A DNA stretch of 64,000 bases from SZUA-430 sp964483585 (GTDB taxonomy: Bacteria > Pseudomonadota > Alphaproteobacteria > Micropepsales > Micropepsaceae): positions 1 to 64,000 of the forward strand of contig CAZABH010000008.1 in NCBI GenBank assembly GCA_964483585.1. The letters run 5' to 3'. The stretch's first letter is position 1; every line of letters starts with the position of its first letter. Both the position numbers and the translations under genes were made by a program. The notes below the pieces were generated by a model. It saw only the letters and a program-made list of their open reading frames with translations. It had not been told where the DNA came from and made no database searches. Positions 42,973 through 51,418 of the stretch are shown here, piece after piece.

Positions 42973-45597
42973 TCATGAATTGTCCTCGACCCATCGGCTG
43001 TTGATGCCGAGGCGGATCTGTTTTTCGATCTCGATCAGGGCAAAGAACGCGATGCCGATGGTGACGATCAGGATGCCGTCGGTGAGGGATACGGCTTGGG
43101 TTCCCAATCCTGTCTGCAGAGGGGGCAGGTAGGTTACGGCGAATTGTGCAGCGGTGATGAGAATTACGACTGTCCAGACCACCCTTGTGCCGCGCACGGT
43201 ATCCCACGTCAGCGATGTGCCGTGGATGTTGCGGATGAAGAAGAGGTGGAAGATCTCGAGCACCACGAGCTGGTTCATTGCCATGGTCTGGGCAAGGGCC
43301 AGCGGGTAGCCCTTGTCGAGGGCGTAGCTGAAAATGCCGAAGACCGCGAGCAGGAACAAGAACGCGACCAGGACCACGTGCCAGACGAGCTCGCCCGAAA
43401 GGATCGGCGTGTTGCGGGGGCGCGGTGGCCTTGCCATCGTGCCGCTTTCGGTTGGCTCGAAGGCAAGGGCGAGGCCCAGCGTGATGGCAGTGATGAGGTT
43501 GATCCAGAGGATCTGGACGGCCGTGACGGGCAGCGACAGTCCCAGCAGCAGTGCCAGGACGACGACCATGGTCTCGCCGGCATTCGTGGGCAAGGTCCAG
43601 CTGATCACCTTCTTGAGGTTGTCCCAGACAGTGCGTCCTTCGCGTACGGCCGCGGCGATCGAGGCGAAGTTATCGTCGGCCAGGACGAGGTCGGCGGCTT
43701 CCTTTGCCGCCTCCGATCCCTTCAGTCCCATGGCGATGCCCGCATCCGCGCGCTTCAGCGCGGGGGCGTCGTTCACGCCATCGCCTGTCATGGCAACAGA
43801 CAGGCCGCGCGCTTGCAAGGCCGTCACGAGGCGTAGCTTGTGTTCCGGGCTTGTGCGCGCGAAGATGTCGACGTCGACTACTTCCATCGACAATTGCGTG
43901 TCGCCGAGTTTGTCGAGGTCCGCGCCGGTCAATACGCGGGTGGCGTTCTCGAGGCCGATCTGCCTTGCGATGGCGAGTGCCGTGCCTGCATGGTCGCCGG
44001 TGATCATCTTGACCCTGATCCCTGCAGCGCGGCATTCGGCCACGGCGGCGATCGCCTCGGGACGAGGGGGGTCGATGAGGCCTACGAGCCCCAGAAATGA
44101 AAGGCTGCCTTCCAGCGAGCGGGCGTCTATCCTGTCCCCTGAGTCTGTTCGTTCGGCGAGGGCGAGGACGCGCAGGCCGCGTTTTGCCAGGGCCTCGGCT
44201 CGTTCATGCCAACGGTCATGGTCGAGGTCGTGGCACATGCGCAGTACGCGCTCCGGCGCGCCCTTGACGTAGACCTTGCGCCCTCTTGCTGTTTCGTTGA
44301 GCACGGCCATGAAACGGTGTCGGCTGTCGAAGGGAATAGAGTCGTGGCGTGCTGCCATATGGTGCGGTGTAACCTTGCCTGCGAAAGCAAGGAGTGCCCC
44401 TTCCATCGGATCGCCTTCGACGGTCCAGTGTCCTTCTTTCTCGTGGAGGGCGGCGTCATTGCAGAGTGCTGCGGCTTCGGCGAGTCCGGTGAGGTCGCCT
44501 GCTGGCGTGATGGTGCCCCGCGGCGTGTAGCCGTCGCCTTCCACGGTAAAGCTGCCCGTGGGCGTTTCGACGGCAGCCAGAACCATTTCGTTGCGTGTGA
44601 GGGTGCCTGTCTTGTCGGTGCAGATGACCGAGACGGAGCCGATCGCCTCGATCGCCGGCAGGCGGCGGACGATTGCGTGGCGCCGTGCCATGGCCTGGAC
44701 GCCGACGGCAAGCGTGATTGTCATGACCGCGGGCAGTCCTTCGGGGATGGCTGCGACCGAGAGGCCCACGATCACCATGAACAGGGTGGCGAAATCGTAA
44801 TGGCTCACGAAATAGCCATAGGCCAGCAGCATTCCTGCCGACAGCAGGATCATGAGGGAAAGCCAGCGCGCGAAATGATTCATCTGCGCGATCAGGGGGG
44901 TTGTCAGTTGCTCGACATTGGCCAGCAAGCCACCGATGCGGCCGATCTCTGTGGCCTGGCCCGTCGCCACCACCAGACCCCGCGCGGTTCCCTGGGTGAC
45001 CAGTGTTCCCGACCAGAGCATCGATTTGCGGTCACCCAGGGCAGCATCTGCCACGACAGGCTCGATGGTCTTCTCGACCGGGACTGACTCTCCGGTGAGG
45101 ATTGCTTCCTGGGCTGCGAGCCCGCGGGCTTCTATCAGGCGCAGGTCGGCCGGTACTTTGTCGCCGGCTTCCAGCAGGACGATGTCCCCGGGTACAAGAT
45201 CCGTTCCGGCGACAGATACGCGCTTGTTGTCCCTGAGGGTTGCGGCGCGTGGCGCGAGCATGCCGCGTATGGCTGCGAGGGCGGCTTCGGCCTTGCCTTC
45301 CTGGATGAACCCGATCAGCGCGTTGGCGAGAACCACGGCAAGGATCACAGCTGTGTCGATCCAGTGCTGCAGGGCGGCGGTCACGATGGCCGCGCCCAGA
45401 AGTACATAGATCAGGACATTGTGGAACTGGGTCAGGAAGCGTTCGGCAGGGCCGCGCGTGCGCGCTTCTGCGAGGCGGTTGGGGCCATCCGCGCGCAGGC
45501 GCCGGCCAGCCTCCGCTTCGCTAAGGCCTTGCGGGTTGGTGGAGAGTGCTGTGAGGCAGTCCTCCACCGAACGGGCGTGCCAGTCGGGTTTCGTCAT
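42973..45597 (-). CDS. P-type cation-transporting ATPase (type II)
   Basis: An 874-residue P-type ATPase with about ten helices. Visible: the TGES motif (ILTGESVPVEK), AAIPEGLPAVMTITLAVGV in M4, the phosphorylation site CTDKTGTLTRNEM (Asp328), KGAPERVLRMC and MTGDGVNDAPALKRAD. M5 has TNAGE, but in M6 the Ca2+-ATPase-type N..TD becomes WINLITAI, so the usual Asp is Ala. The ion cannot be named. ATG 45595-45597 follows the SDR stop by 1 base (TGAGATG); a start 8 codons upstream would overlap. It ends an operon with the SDR and the HTH gene under an FNR-type box. Confidence 0.92.
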   Translation of the reverse strand: MTKPDWHARSVEDCLTALSTNPQGLSEAEAGRRLRADGPNRLAEARTRGPAERFLTQFHNVLIYVLLGAAIVTAALQHWIDTAVILAVVLANALIGFIQEGKAEAALAAIRGMLAPRAATLRDNKRVSVAGTDLVPGDIVLLEAGDKVPADLRLIEARGLAAQEAILTGESVPVEKTIEPVVADAALGDRKSMLWSGTLVTQGTARGLVVATGQATEIGRIGGLLANVEQLTTPLIAQMNHFARWLSLMILLSAGMLLAYGYFVSHYDFATLFMVIVGLSVAAIPEGLPAVMTITLAVGVQAMARRHAIVRRLPAIEAIGSVSVICTDKTGTLTRNEMVLAAVETPTGSFTVEGDGYTPRGTITPAGDLTGLAEAAALCNDAALHEKEGHWTVEGDPMEGALLAFAGKVTPHHMAARHDSIPFDSRHRFMAVLNETARGRKVYVKGAPERVLRMCHDLDHDRWHERAEALAKRGLRVLALAERTDSGDRIDARSLEGSLSFLGLVGLIDPPRPEAIAAVAECRAAGIRVKMITGDHAGTALAIARQIGLENATRVLTGADLDKLGDTQLSMEVVDVDIFARTSPEHKLRLVTALQARGLSVAMTGDGVNDAPALKRADAGIAMGLKGSEAAKEAADLVLADDNFASIAAAVREGRTVWDNLKKVISWTLPTNAGETMVVVLALLLGLSLPVTAVQILWINLITAITLGLALAFEPTESGTMARPPRPRNTPILSGELVWHVVLVAFLFLLAVFGIFSYALDKGYPLALAQTMAMNQLVVLEIFHLFFIRNIHGTSLTWDTVRGTRVVWTVVILITAAQFAVTYLPPLQTGLGTQAVSLTDGILIVTIGIAFFALIEIEKQIRLGINSRWVEDNS

Positions 45598-45598
45598 C

Positions 45599-46369
45599 TC
45601 AACGGGCGGTGTAGCCGCCATCGATGACGATCTCGGCCCCGGTCACGAATTTGGCTTCATCCGAGGCAAGCCAGACGACTGCCCAGGCGATGTCGTCGGG
45701 TTCGCCCATGTGGCCGACGGGATGGGCGGCTCCGGCTGCCAGCTTGGCGGCCTCGAGGTCCGGCGATGTTGCGCGCAAATGGTTCTCGACCATCGGTGTC
45801 CAGATATAGGCCGGATGGATCGAGTTCACGCGGATCTTCTCCGGCGCATAGGTGATGGCATCGTTTTTCGACATCAGCCGTACCGCCCCTTTCGATGCGT
45901 GGTAGGGGGCGATGCCGCCGATGCCGATCAGGCCCGCAATCGAGGAGAGATTGATGATCGAGCCCTTGCCTGCCGCACGCAGATGCGGGATCGCGTGCTT
46001 GGTGCCGAAGAACACGCCCTTAACGTTCACGGCCTGGACGCGGTCCCACTCGGCCTCTGTCACCTGGTCGGTGGGCTTGGGGGCGCCCGAGATGCCGGCA
46101 TTGTTGACCATGACGTGCAGGCCGCCCAAGTCCTGCGCTGTCCTGTCGATGGCGGATTTCAGCTTTGCTTCATCGGTTACGTCCACGTGCTGGTAGGTGA
46201 CCTTGCGGCCCTTGGCAGAGAGATCGGTCGCGAGCGCCTTGCCTTGCGCATCGAGGACATCGAAGATCGCGACCTTTGCGCCTTCCTCGGCCATGCGCTC
46301 GACGCAGGCGCGACCGATACCCACGGCGCCTCCGGTGACGATGGCGATTTTGCCAGATAGTCGGTTCAT
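45599..46369 (-). CDS. Short-chain dehydrogenase/reductase
   Basis: A 256-residue classical SDR: TGGAVGIGRAC, MVNNAGISGAP, NLSSIAGLIG and YHASKGAVR (Tyr/Lys pair), EIVIDGGYTAR. The pattern resembles cyclohexanol/3-alpha-hydroxysteroid-type SDRs, but the substrate cannot be assigned. ATG 46367-46369 gives the standard N-terminus NRLSGKIAIVTGG. It lies between the HTH gene and the P-type ATPase gene in the same direction. Confidence 0.88.
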   Translation of the reverse strand: MNRLSGKIAIVTGGAVGIGRACVERMAEEGAKVAIFDVLDAQGKALATDLSAKGRKVTYQHVDVTDEAKLKSAIDRTAQDLGGLHVMVNNAGISGAPKPTDQVTEAEWDRVQAVNVKGVFFGTKHAIPHLRAAGKGSIINLSSIAGLIGIGGIAPYHASKGAVRLMSKNDAITYAPEKIRVNSIHPAYIWTPMVENHLRATSPDLEAAKLAAGAAHPVGHMGEPDDIAWAVVWLASDEAKFVTGAEIVIDGGYTAR

Positions 46370-46421
46370 GGTGTTCTCCTTGATGTCGCGGGCTTTCAAA
46401 ATTTCTTGTCGATGCTCAGTT

Positions 46422-46634
46422 TCAGTCTCTGGCTGGTTCGTCGCCGCCGGTCACGCGTGGTGCCGTTTCATGCCGAGCGAGAAATTTCTCCAGATCCGAA
46501 TCGGCAATTCGCCAGCCTTTGCCGATGTCGATTGCACGCAACTCTCCTGAACGTATCCAGTGGCGGACTGTGGCTTCTGCAATCTTGAGGCGCTTGGCCA
46601 GCTCTTTCACTGTCTGGTACTGGTCGTGCGGCAT
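46422..46634 (-). CDS. Excisionase-like MerR-type HTH protein
   Basis: A 70-residue protein with one winged HTH: TVKELAKRLKIAEATVRHWIR and IGKGWRIADSDLEKFLARHE. This is the HTH_17 / excisionase fold, which in free-standing form is usually a small DNA-binding regulator rather than a phage protein. No integrase is nearby, so a phage origin is not supported. It is the first gene on the minus side of the FNR-type box. Confidence 0.82.
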   Translation of the reverse strand: MPHDQYQTVKELAKRLKIAEATVRHWIRSGELRAIDIGKGWRIADSDLEKFLARHETAPRVTGGDEPARD

Positions 46635-46664
46635 TGCGCTTCAACGTTTTGCTGTTTCGAGCGG

Positions 46665-46733
46665 AGAATAGAGAAGAATAGCCCTGTTTCATTGATCTTG
46701 ATCAACTCCGATGGAGGCGTCTTGCGCTAGCTT
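46665..46733. promoter_or_regulatory. Divergent promoter region with a perfect FNR/FixK-type box
   Basis: TTGATCTTGATCAA (46692-46705) is a perfect TTGAT-N4-ATCAA site. TAGCTT (46728-46733) lies at -10 for a plus-strand start near 46740 and TATTCT (complement of 46665-46670) at -10 for a minus-strand start near 46657; both place the box centre close to -41.5, the class-II activator position. The plus-strand start then leads the universal stress gene, and the minus-strand one the HTH-SDR-ATPase genes. Confidence 0.7.
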
Positions 46734-46765
46734 GTATTTTAATGCTGGTGGGAGGCATTCCGGGA

Positions 46766-47629
46766 ATGCAGCGCATCATGCTGGCGACTGACTTTTCCGA
46801 GCGATCGGACCGTGCCCTGCGCCGGGCTGTTTTGTTGGCGCGGGCTCATGGCGCCGTGCTCGATCTACTCCATGTTGTCGATGATGATCGTCCGCGCCGC
46901 TTCGTGGAGCATGAGGCACGACTGGCGCGTCAGCTTCTGCGAGAGCTTTCGCATTCGCTGATGTCCGTCGAGGGTGTATCATGTGAGAGTGCCATCGTTC
47001 GGTCGGATCCGTTTGAGGGCATCGCGCAGGCAACGAAGCAACGTCCGCCAGCCTTGCTGGTGATCGGCCCGCACAGGCGCGATCTTCTCAAGGATGCTTT
47101 CGTCGGCACCACCGCCGAACGCACGATCCGCTCTGTTGACTGTCCGGTGCTGATGGTCAACGGACCTCCTGTGGGTGCCTATCGTCACGTCCTCCTGACG
47201 ACAGACCTTTCAGACAATGCGAAGAGCGCGCTGCAGAGATATCTGACCGAGGGGCTGGTGGTTCCGACACGGCACTCCATTCTTCATGTCTTTGATGTGA
47301 TGCCATTGCGCCTTGCGATGTCGGGTACCCTGCCGAAGGACGAGAAGGACTTCATCGTCGCCGAGCATCGCCTTCAGGCGATGCGTGCCTTGGGCGAGTT
47401 TGTCGGCAAGCTCGACCCGTATCTCATGGAGCTTGTCCCGCGGCACCTGGAGACGACGGAAGCCACCGAGATCCAGCAGTGTGCAATCGAACTTGGCGTG
47501 GATCTGATCGTGATGTCCACGCGGGGGCAGGGATCATTGGCACGCGTGGTGCTGGGGAGCGTGACCCAGCAAGTCCTTCAGCAGGCGCTCGTGGATGTGA
47601 TGGTGATCCCGCCTGCGCGTACAGCCTGA
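46766..47629 (+). CDS. Tandem universal stress protein
   Basis: A 287-residue protein with two Usp domains: RIMLATDFSERSDRALRRAV with LLVIGPHRRDLL and VLMVN, then HVLLTTDLSDNAKSALQRYL with LIVMSTRGQGSLARVVLGSVTQQVL, where the G-x(2)-G-x(9)-G-S/T ATP motif is kept in the second domain (STRGQGS ... LGSVT) and altered in the first. ATG 46766 is preferred because GGGAGG precedes it and the likely transcript start is near 46740; ATG 46742 would leave almost no leader. An FNR-type box suggests induction at low oxygen. Confidence 0.9.
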   Translation: MQRIMLATDFSERSDRALRRAVLLARAHGAVLDLLHVVDDDRPRRFVEHEARLARQLLRELSHSLMSVEGVSCESAIVRSDPFEGIAQATKQRPPALLVIGPHRRDLLKDAFVGTTAERTIRSVDCPVLMVNGPPVGAYRHVLLTTDLSDNAKSALQRYLTEGLVVPTRHSILHVFDVMPLRLAMSGTLPKDEKDFIVAEHRLQAMRALGEFVGKLDPYLMELVPRHLETTEATEIQQCAIELGVDLIVMSTRGQGSLARVVLGSVTQQVLQQALVDVMVIPPARTA

Positions 47630-47663
47630 GGACCCGGTTGGCTTTTTCGCAAGCCTCCTTGCA

Positions 47664-48480
47664 ATGCTGACGGTTCTGACCTTGATGATCCGTGGTCTGG
47701 AGGCCAGCTTCTTTCCGATCGGTGAGGCGCTGGCAGAGGCCATCGGGCGGCGAGGTGATCACTTGTGGCTGATGGGATTTGCGTTTGCGCTGGGGTTTGG
47801 CAGCACGATTTCAGAGCGGGCTCTTGTTGCCGTGGCTGCCGAGGCTGCTGGTGTAATGATGGCTGACCCTGCGCTTCCCGTGACCGAAGCGCAGCGCGAC
47901 ATGCTTGCGCTGCAGATGCGCTACTGGGTCGCGTTCGGTCTGCGTTTGGCTCTGATGTTGGCTGTGTTGCGCATCCTGAAGGGGTGGGCGATCAGTTGGC
48001 TCGTCTCGCCTCTCCACGGGGCTGACCGAGGGGTTTGCTGCCAGTGCCGACTGTGTCGACGCCCTGGCGCTGGTCAGCTTTGTGGCAGCCCTGGGTTCAA
48101 CGGCGGCGCTGATAGAGCCGACGCTGGCTGCAACATCGCACCGTGTCAGTGACCTGACGGGAGGGTCCGTCAAGCCGCTGGTAGTGAGGCTTGCAGTTGC
48201 GGCCCGGGAAGCCGGGGCGACGGTTTCAACCATCATCACTTCAGCGCGAGGAGAGGGGCGAGAGCCTGCCGGTCGTTTCCCGGGGCTTGAAGTTGTCTCC
48301 CATCGCAACTTGGTCTTCTGGATTGTCGACAGCAAAATTTCTGCGCATGTGCTCAACACGATTACAGATGTCGGCCGCTTCGAGGAGGACCGCGGTGCGG
48401 GGATTGCATGCCAGATCGACGTGGAAGCTGTCGCGGGCCTCATGCGGCAATTCAAACTGCAAGAGGGTGACGAGGGTCAG
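47664..48480 (+). pseudogene. Decayed DUF1538 transporter and P-II-like regulator remnants
   Basis: Frame one (from ATG 47664) encodes a clear DUF1538 half: IRGLEASFFPIGEALAEAI and WLMGFAFALGFGSTISERAL, then VLRILKGWAISWLV, and then loses sense at about 48005. A second frame carries ALVSFVAALGSTAALIEPTL with LTGGSVKPLVVRLAVA, a DUF1538-like end, which runs without a stop into AAREAGATVSTIITSARGEG and GAGIACQIDVEAVAGLMRQF, a P-II-like domain. At least two deletions or a frameshift plus a fusion are needed. DUF1538 genes are known to sit beside P-II genes (recalled), and DUF1538 pairs have been reported as Na+/H+ antiporters. Treated as a pseudogene cluster. Confidence 0.8.
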
Positions 48481-48571
48481 TCCTCGCCGTGTTCCGTGTC
48501 AACTCGGTCTGGATGTGTTGTGGAAGTGGCCGCGGTTTGTCTTGCGCGCATCCGGAATTGCCCGCGCCGGT

Positions 48572-49978
48572 TCAGCGAACGGCGATCGGGCGCTTGGCCG
48601 GGGTGGTCGACTGGTTCCAGCCTGCTTCGGTCACGACAAGACAGCTGACGCCGCGCTCCTGCATCTGTTCGCAGAGCCGCTCGGCCTTCTTCGGTGTGAA
48701 GGCGCCAAAACGAACGCGGTACAGCGTGGTGCCCTGGATGTTGTGCGGAACAATCGCGTTCTTGGCCCCAGCTAGAAGGTCTCTCATCTTGGTCTTGACC
48801 GTGATGCGCTGCGCCTCCGCGTTTTCGCGGGATGAATGGGCGCCGACCTGGATACCCCATAGGCCTGCTTCAGTCGGCGCGATACGCGTGGGCGGATCGT
48901 CGGAATCCCCTTGCGCGGTCTCGTGGTCATCCGCGATTGGCAGCATGCTGGCAGTCTGGATCTGCGGTTGCGATGCGATGCCAGGCGCGGTTGTTGGTGA
49001 CGTGATCTCAGGGCGCGACTCCGTTGCAGGACCTGCAGCTGAGTTCGCGGTTTCGTCGTCGTCCAGTACCAGTGGGGACATGGCCATGAGTACTGGCGCC
49101 GGCTGGCCCAGACCGAGCTTGCCGAATTCTGCTTCGAGCAGCTGAGCCGTGCGCGTGTCGCGCTCCTTGGCGGTGCGGCCACCCATGACGACCGAAATGA
49201 GGCGCTTGTCCTTTCGGGTAGCGGAGCTTGCCAGGTTGAAGCCTGACATGCGGGTGTATCCAGTCTTCAGGCCGTCTGCTCCGTCGAAGAATTTCAGGAG
49301 GTGGTTGTGACCCTCGTAGCTGCGTCCGGCCCAAGTGAAGCTCTGCTGCCGGAAATACGGGGCGTACTCGCTGAAATCGCTGGTCAAGCGGCGGCTGAGG
49401 AGCATCATATCGAAGGCGGTCGTACGCTGGTTCTCGTCGGGCAGTCCCGATGCGTTCACGAAATTCGTATTCATCATGCCAAGGTCGCGCGCCTTGCTGG
49501 TCATGAGCTGGGCGAACCGATATTCGGATCCGGCAATGTGCTCGGCCACCACGACGGCGACGTCGTTTGCCGAGCGCACGATCAGGGCCTTGATCGCGTC
49601 TTCGGCTGAGAGCGTGTCACCGGCTGCAAGTCCCAGCTTGCTGGGATCCTGCGACGCCGCAAAGGCTGAGGTGGTCATTCGGGTCGAGAGTGTGGCCTTG
49701 CCGCTGTTGATTTGCTCGAACAGGAGGTAAAGCGTCATCATCTTGGTCAGGGAAGCGGGGTAGCGCTTCTCGTGCGCCATGCTCTCGAAGAGGATGCGTC
49801 CTGTCTGGGCGTCGACGACGATGGCTGCAGACTTTTCAACATAGACGATGGGTGCGCTCTGGACCTTGCGCTTCTTCTTTTTCTTGCGGGCTGCGTCGGC
49901 GGTCGTAGCCGTGAAGACCAGCGCGAGGAGGGTCAGGAAGGTCACAAGCAAATACGCTGGCCGTACACGTGCGGTCAT
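48572..49978 (-). CDS. D-alanyl-D-alanine carboxypeptidase (peptidase S11) with SPOR domain
   Basis: This periplasmic enzyme trims the terminal D-Ala of peptidoglycan pentapeptides. The 468-residue protein has a signal/anchor helix, a Lys/Arg-rich stretch (RKKKKKRK), and the three catalytic motifs: SLTK with Ser76 and Lys79, SAND, and KTGYT. A C-terminal SPOR domain (about residues 390-455, GIQVGAHSSRENAEAQ ... RVRFGAF) targets division-site glycan. ATG at 49976-49978 (MTARVRPAYLL) gives the signal sequence; an upstream ATG adds 13 residues. It converges on the DUF1538/P-II remnant. Confidence 0.92.
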   Translation of the reverse strand: MTARVRPAYLLVTFLTLLALVFTATTADAARKKKKKRKVQSAPIVYVEKSAAIVVDAQTGRILFESMAHEKRYPASLTKMMTLYLLFEQINSGKATLSTRMTTSAFAASQDPSKLGLAAGDTLSAEDAIKALIVRSANDVAVVVAEHIAGSEYRFAQLMTSKARDLGMMNTNFVNASGLPDENQRTTAFDMMLLSRRLTSDFSEYAPYFRQQSFTWAGRSYEGHNHLLKFFDGADGLKTGYTRMSGFNLASSATRKDKRLISVVMGGRTAKERDTRTAQLLEAEFGKLGLGQPAPVLMAMSPLVLDDDETANSAAGPATESRPEITSPTTAPGIASQPQIQTASMLPIADDHETAQGDSDDPPTRIAPTEAGLWGIQVGAHSSRENAEAQRITVKTKMRDLLAGAKNAIVPHNIQGTTLYRVRFGAFTPKKAERLCEQMQERGVSCLVVTEAGWNQSTTPAKRPIAVR

Positions 49979-50017
49979 GGAGATTTGCAGTTCCCTTCGC
50001 TTCTGGATTGTCGACAT

Positions 50018-50221
50018 CAGTCCTGCTGCAGCAAGAAGCAGGCCACCCAGCGTGCCGACCCCCTCTTCGGCACCAGTCGCTTTAGTCTGTCACATTTTAA
50101 AAGATTGGGAAGGGTTAACATGTCGTTGCCCCAACCGCAGTTGTTTCATTGAAACAACGATCATCCTTCAGAGGTGTTGCAGCATGGTAAATCATGTCGG
50201 ATTTTGGATCGTTTTTTCTTA
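50018..50221. promoter_or_regulatory. Divergent intergenic region with a perfect palindrome
   Basis: Between the carboxypeptidase and phasin genes. It contains TTGTTTCATTGAAACAA (50141-50157), two 8-base inverted arms around one base, a good candidate binding site for a dimeric regulator. It is about 100 bases upstream of the phasin -35 box and 165 bases from the carboxypeptidase ATG, so the regulated gene is unclear. No RNA gene or terminator is seen. Confidence 0.55.
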
Positions 50222-50272
50222 TTGTGCGCTGCACAAAACGGCCTTGACAGCAGGGGCAATCCGCTCTAAATT
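50222..50272 (+). promoter_or_regulatory. Near-consensus sigma-70 promoter with upstream palindrome for the phasin gene
   Basis: TTGACA (50244-50249) and TAAATT (50267-50272) are separated by exactly 17 bases. Just upstream is TTGTGC-GCT-GCACAA (50222-50236), and a TGC-rich TGTTGCACTGCAGCA lies at about 50280-50294 near the expected start. TGC/GCA repeats of this kind are where PhaR-type repressors bind phasin promoters in other species. The predicted start near 50279 leaves a leader of about 130 bases. Confidence 0.75.
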
Positions 50273-50410
50273 GCGCCATGTTGCACTGCAGCATTCCGGT
50301 TTGCTCCAGATTGTCTGCGGATGTTTGAAACGGTCCGTGAGCGGACCTCGCGCTTGTGACGTGGGGGAGCCCGTCGAATGACCAGCGCTATCGACACGAG
50401 GTAGGTAAAA

Positions 50411-50806
50411 ATGAAGAGCGGATTTGAGACGATGAGCAAGGGGTTCGAGCAGTTTTCGACGTTTGGCAAGGGTGGCCTTGAGGCCTATGTGCAGGCGGCG
50501 ACGGTCTTTGCGAAGACATTCGAGCGCGTGAACGGCGAGATGTTCAATTTCTCGAAGCAGCAGATGGAAGATGGCGTTGCTGCCTTCAAGGCTGTTTCCG
50601 GCGCCAAAAGCGTCCACGAGGCTTGGGAGCTGCAAACGGATTTCGCGAAGTCGGCGCTTGATGCGTACGTGGCGCAGGCCACCAAGCTCAACGATTTGTG
50701 GCTGGATGCAGCGAAGCAGGCCGCCGAGCCGTTTACGGCGCGTTTTGCCGAGATGACCGAAAAAATGCAGGAATTCAAGGCGCCGACGGCGCGCGCTGCC
50801 GAGTAA
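50411..50806 (+). CDS. phaP: Phasin family protein
   Basis: Phasins coat polyhydroxyalkanoate granules. The 131-residue all-helical protein has the phasin_2 pattern: SKGFEQFSTFGKGGLEAYVQ, ERVNGEMFNFSKQQMEDGVA, WELQTDFAKSALDAYVAQATKL and DAAKQAAEPFTARFAEM. It has no signal peptide. A near-consensus promoter lies upstream and a strong terminator downstream, so it is a single-gene unit. No PHA synthase is in the window. Confidence 0.9.
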   Translation: MKSGFETMSKGFEQFSTFGKGGLEAYVQAATVFAKTFERVNGEMFNFSKQQMEDGVAAFKAVSGAKSVHEAWELQTDFAKSALDAYVAQATKLNDLWLDAAKQAAEPFTARFAEMTEKMQEFKAPTARAAE

Positions 50807-50830
50807 CCTGTTTTCTTGCGACGCATGTTG

Positions 50831-50867
50831 GGGGGCTGCCGATCACCATCGGCGAGCCCCCTTTTTT
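50831..50867 (+). terminator. Rho-independent terminator after the phasin gene
   Basis: A long stem built of GGGGGCT and GCCGAT (50831-50843) pairing with ATCGGC and AGCCCCC (50848-50861, one-base bulge), loop CACC, followed by TTTTTT (50862-50867). It starts 25 bases after the phasin stop and ends about 20 bases before the DUF1499 start. Confidence 0.9.
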
Positions 50868-50886
50868 CATTGGAGGATCGCTTGTC

Positions 50887-51300
50887 ATGGACCAGCTTGC
50901 GCGGATCGACTTCGTCGAACTGGTGCGGCCGCGAAGCCCGAACACGTTCCTGCTGGCGCCGTCCGGTTTCTGCAGGAGGGCATCGATAGACGTTCCATCC
51001 CCCTCGTATGCGCTTCCGGCCGCGAATGTCAGGCAAGCGTTCCTGAGGGTCGCGCTTGCGAAACCTCGGGTTTCGCATGTGCTGAAGGACGATGTTGCAT
51101 TATACGACAATCTGGTTGCGCGATCGGCCATGTTCGGGTTCCCAGACCTGATTGCCGCCCGGTTTGTCGACGTGGAAGACGGGCGGTCGACGCTAGCGGT
51201 CTATTCCCGGTCTGTCGTGGGGCATTCCGACCTAGGCGTGAACCGCCGGCGCATCCTGTCGTGGATCCGGGAGCTCGAGGCTGGTCTTCCGGCGGGATGA
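50887..51300 (+). CDS. DUF1499 family protein
   Basis: A 137-residue protein matching DUF1499: VRPRSPNTFLLAP, FGFPDLIAARFVDVEDG and a C-terminal AVYSRSVVGHSDLGVNRRRI. These are the conserved blocks of this family of unknown function, found in bacteria and plastids. GGAGG 11 bases upstream supports ATG 50887. It lies beyond the phasin terminator, so it needs its own promoter or readthrough. Confidence 0.87.
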   Translation: MDQLARIDFVELVRPRSPNTFLLAPSGFCRRASIDVPSPSYALPAANVRQAFLRVALAKPRVSHVLKDDVALYDNLVARSAMFGFPDLIAARFVDVEDGRSTLAVYSRSVVGHSDLGVNRRRILSWIRELEAGLPAG

Positions 51301-51418
51301 GGGCTGTTTTCCATAACCTCGCCGTATTTGGTGGGCATGACCTCGACCTTTCAATTTGCCGGCGATCGCATATCTAATAGGGTGTTCCGGTCGGGTCCAA
51401 CAACGCAGCAGCGTGCGC

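Noticed and set aside
46422..46634. Excisionase-like gene as evidence for a phage or integrative element
   Set aside because: No integrase, attachment repeats or phage genes nearby; free-standing HTH_17 proteins are common chromosomal regulators.
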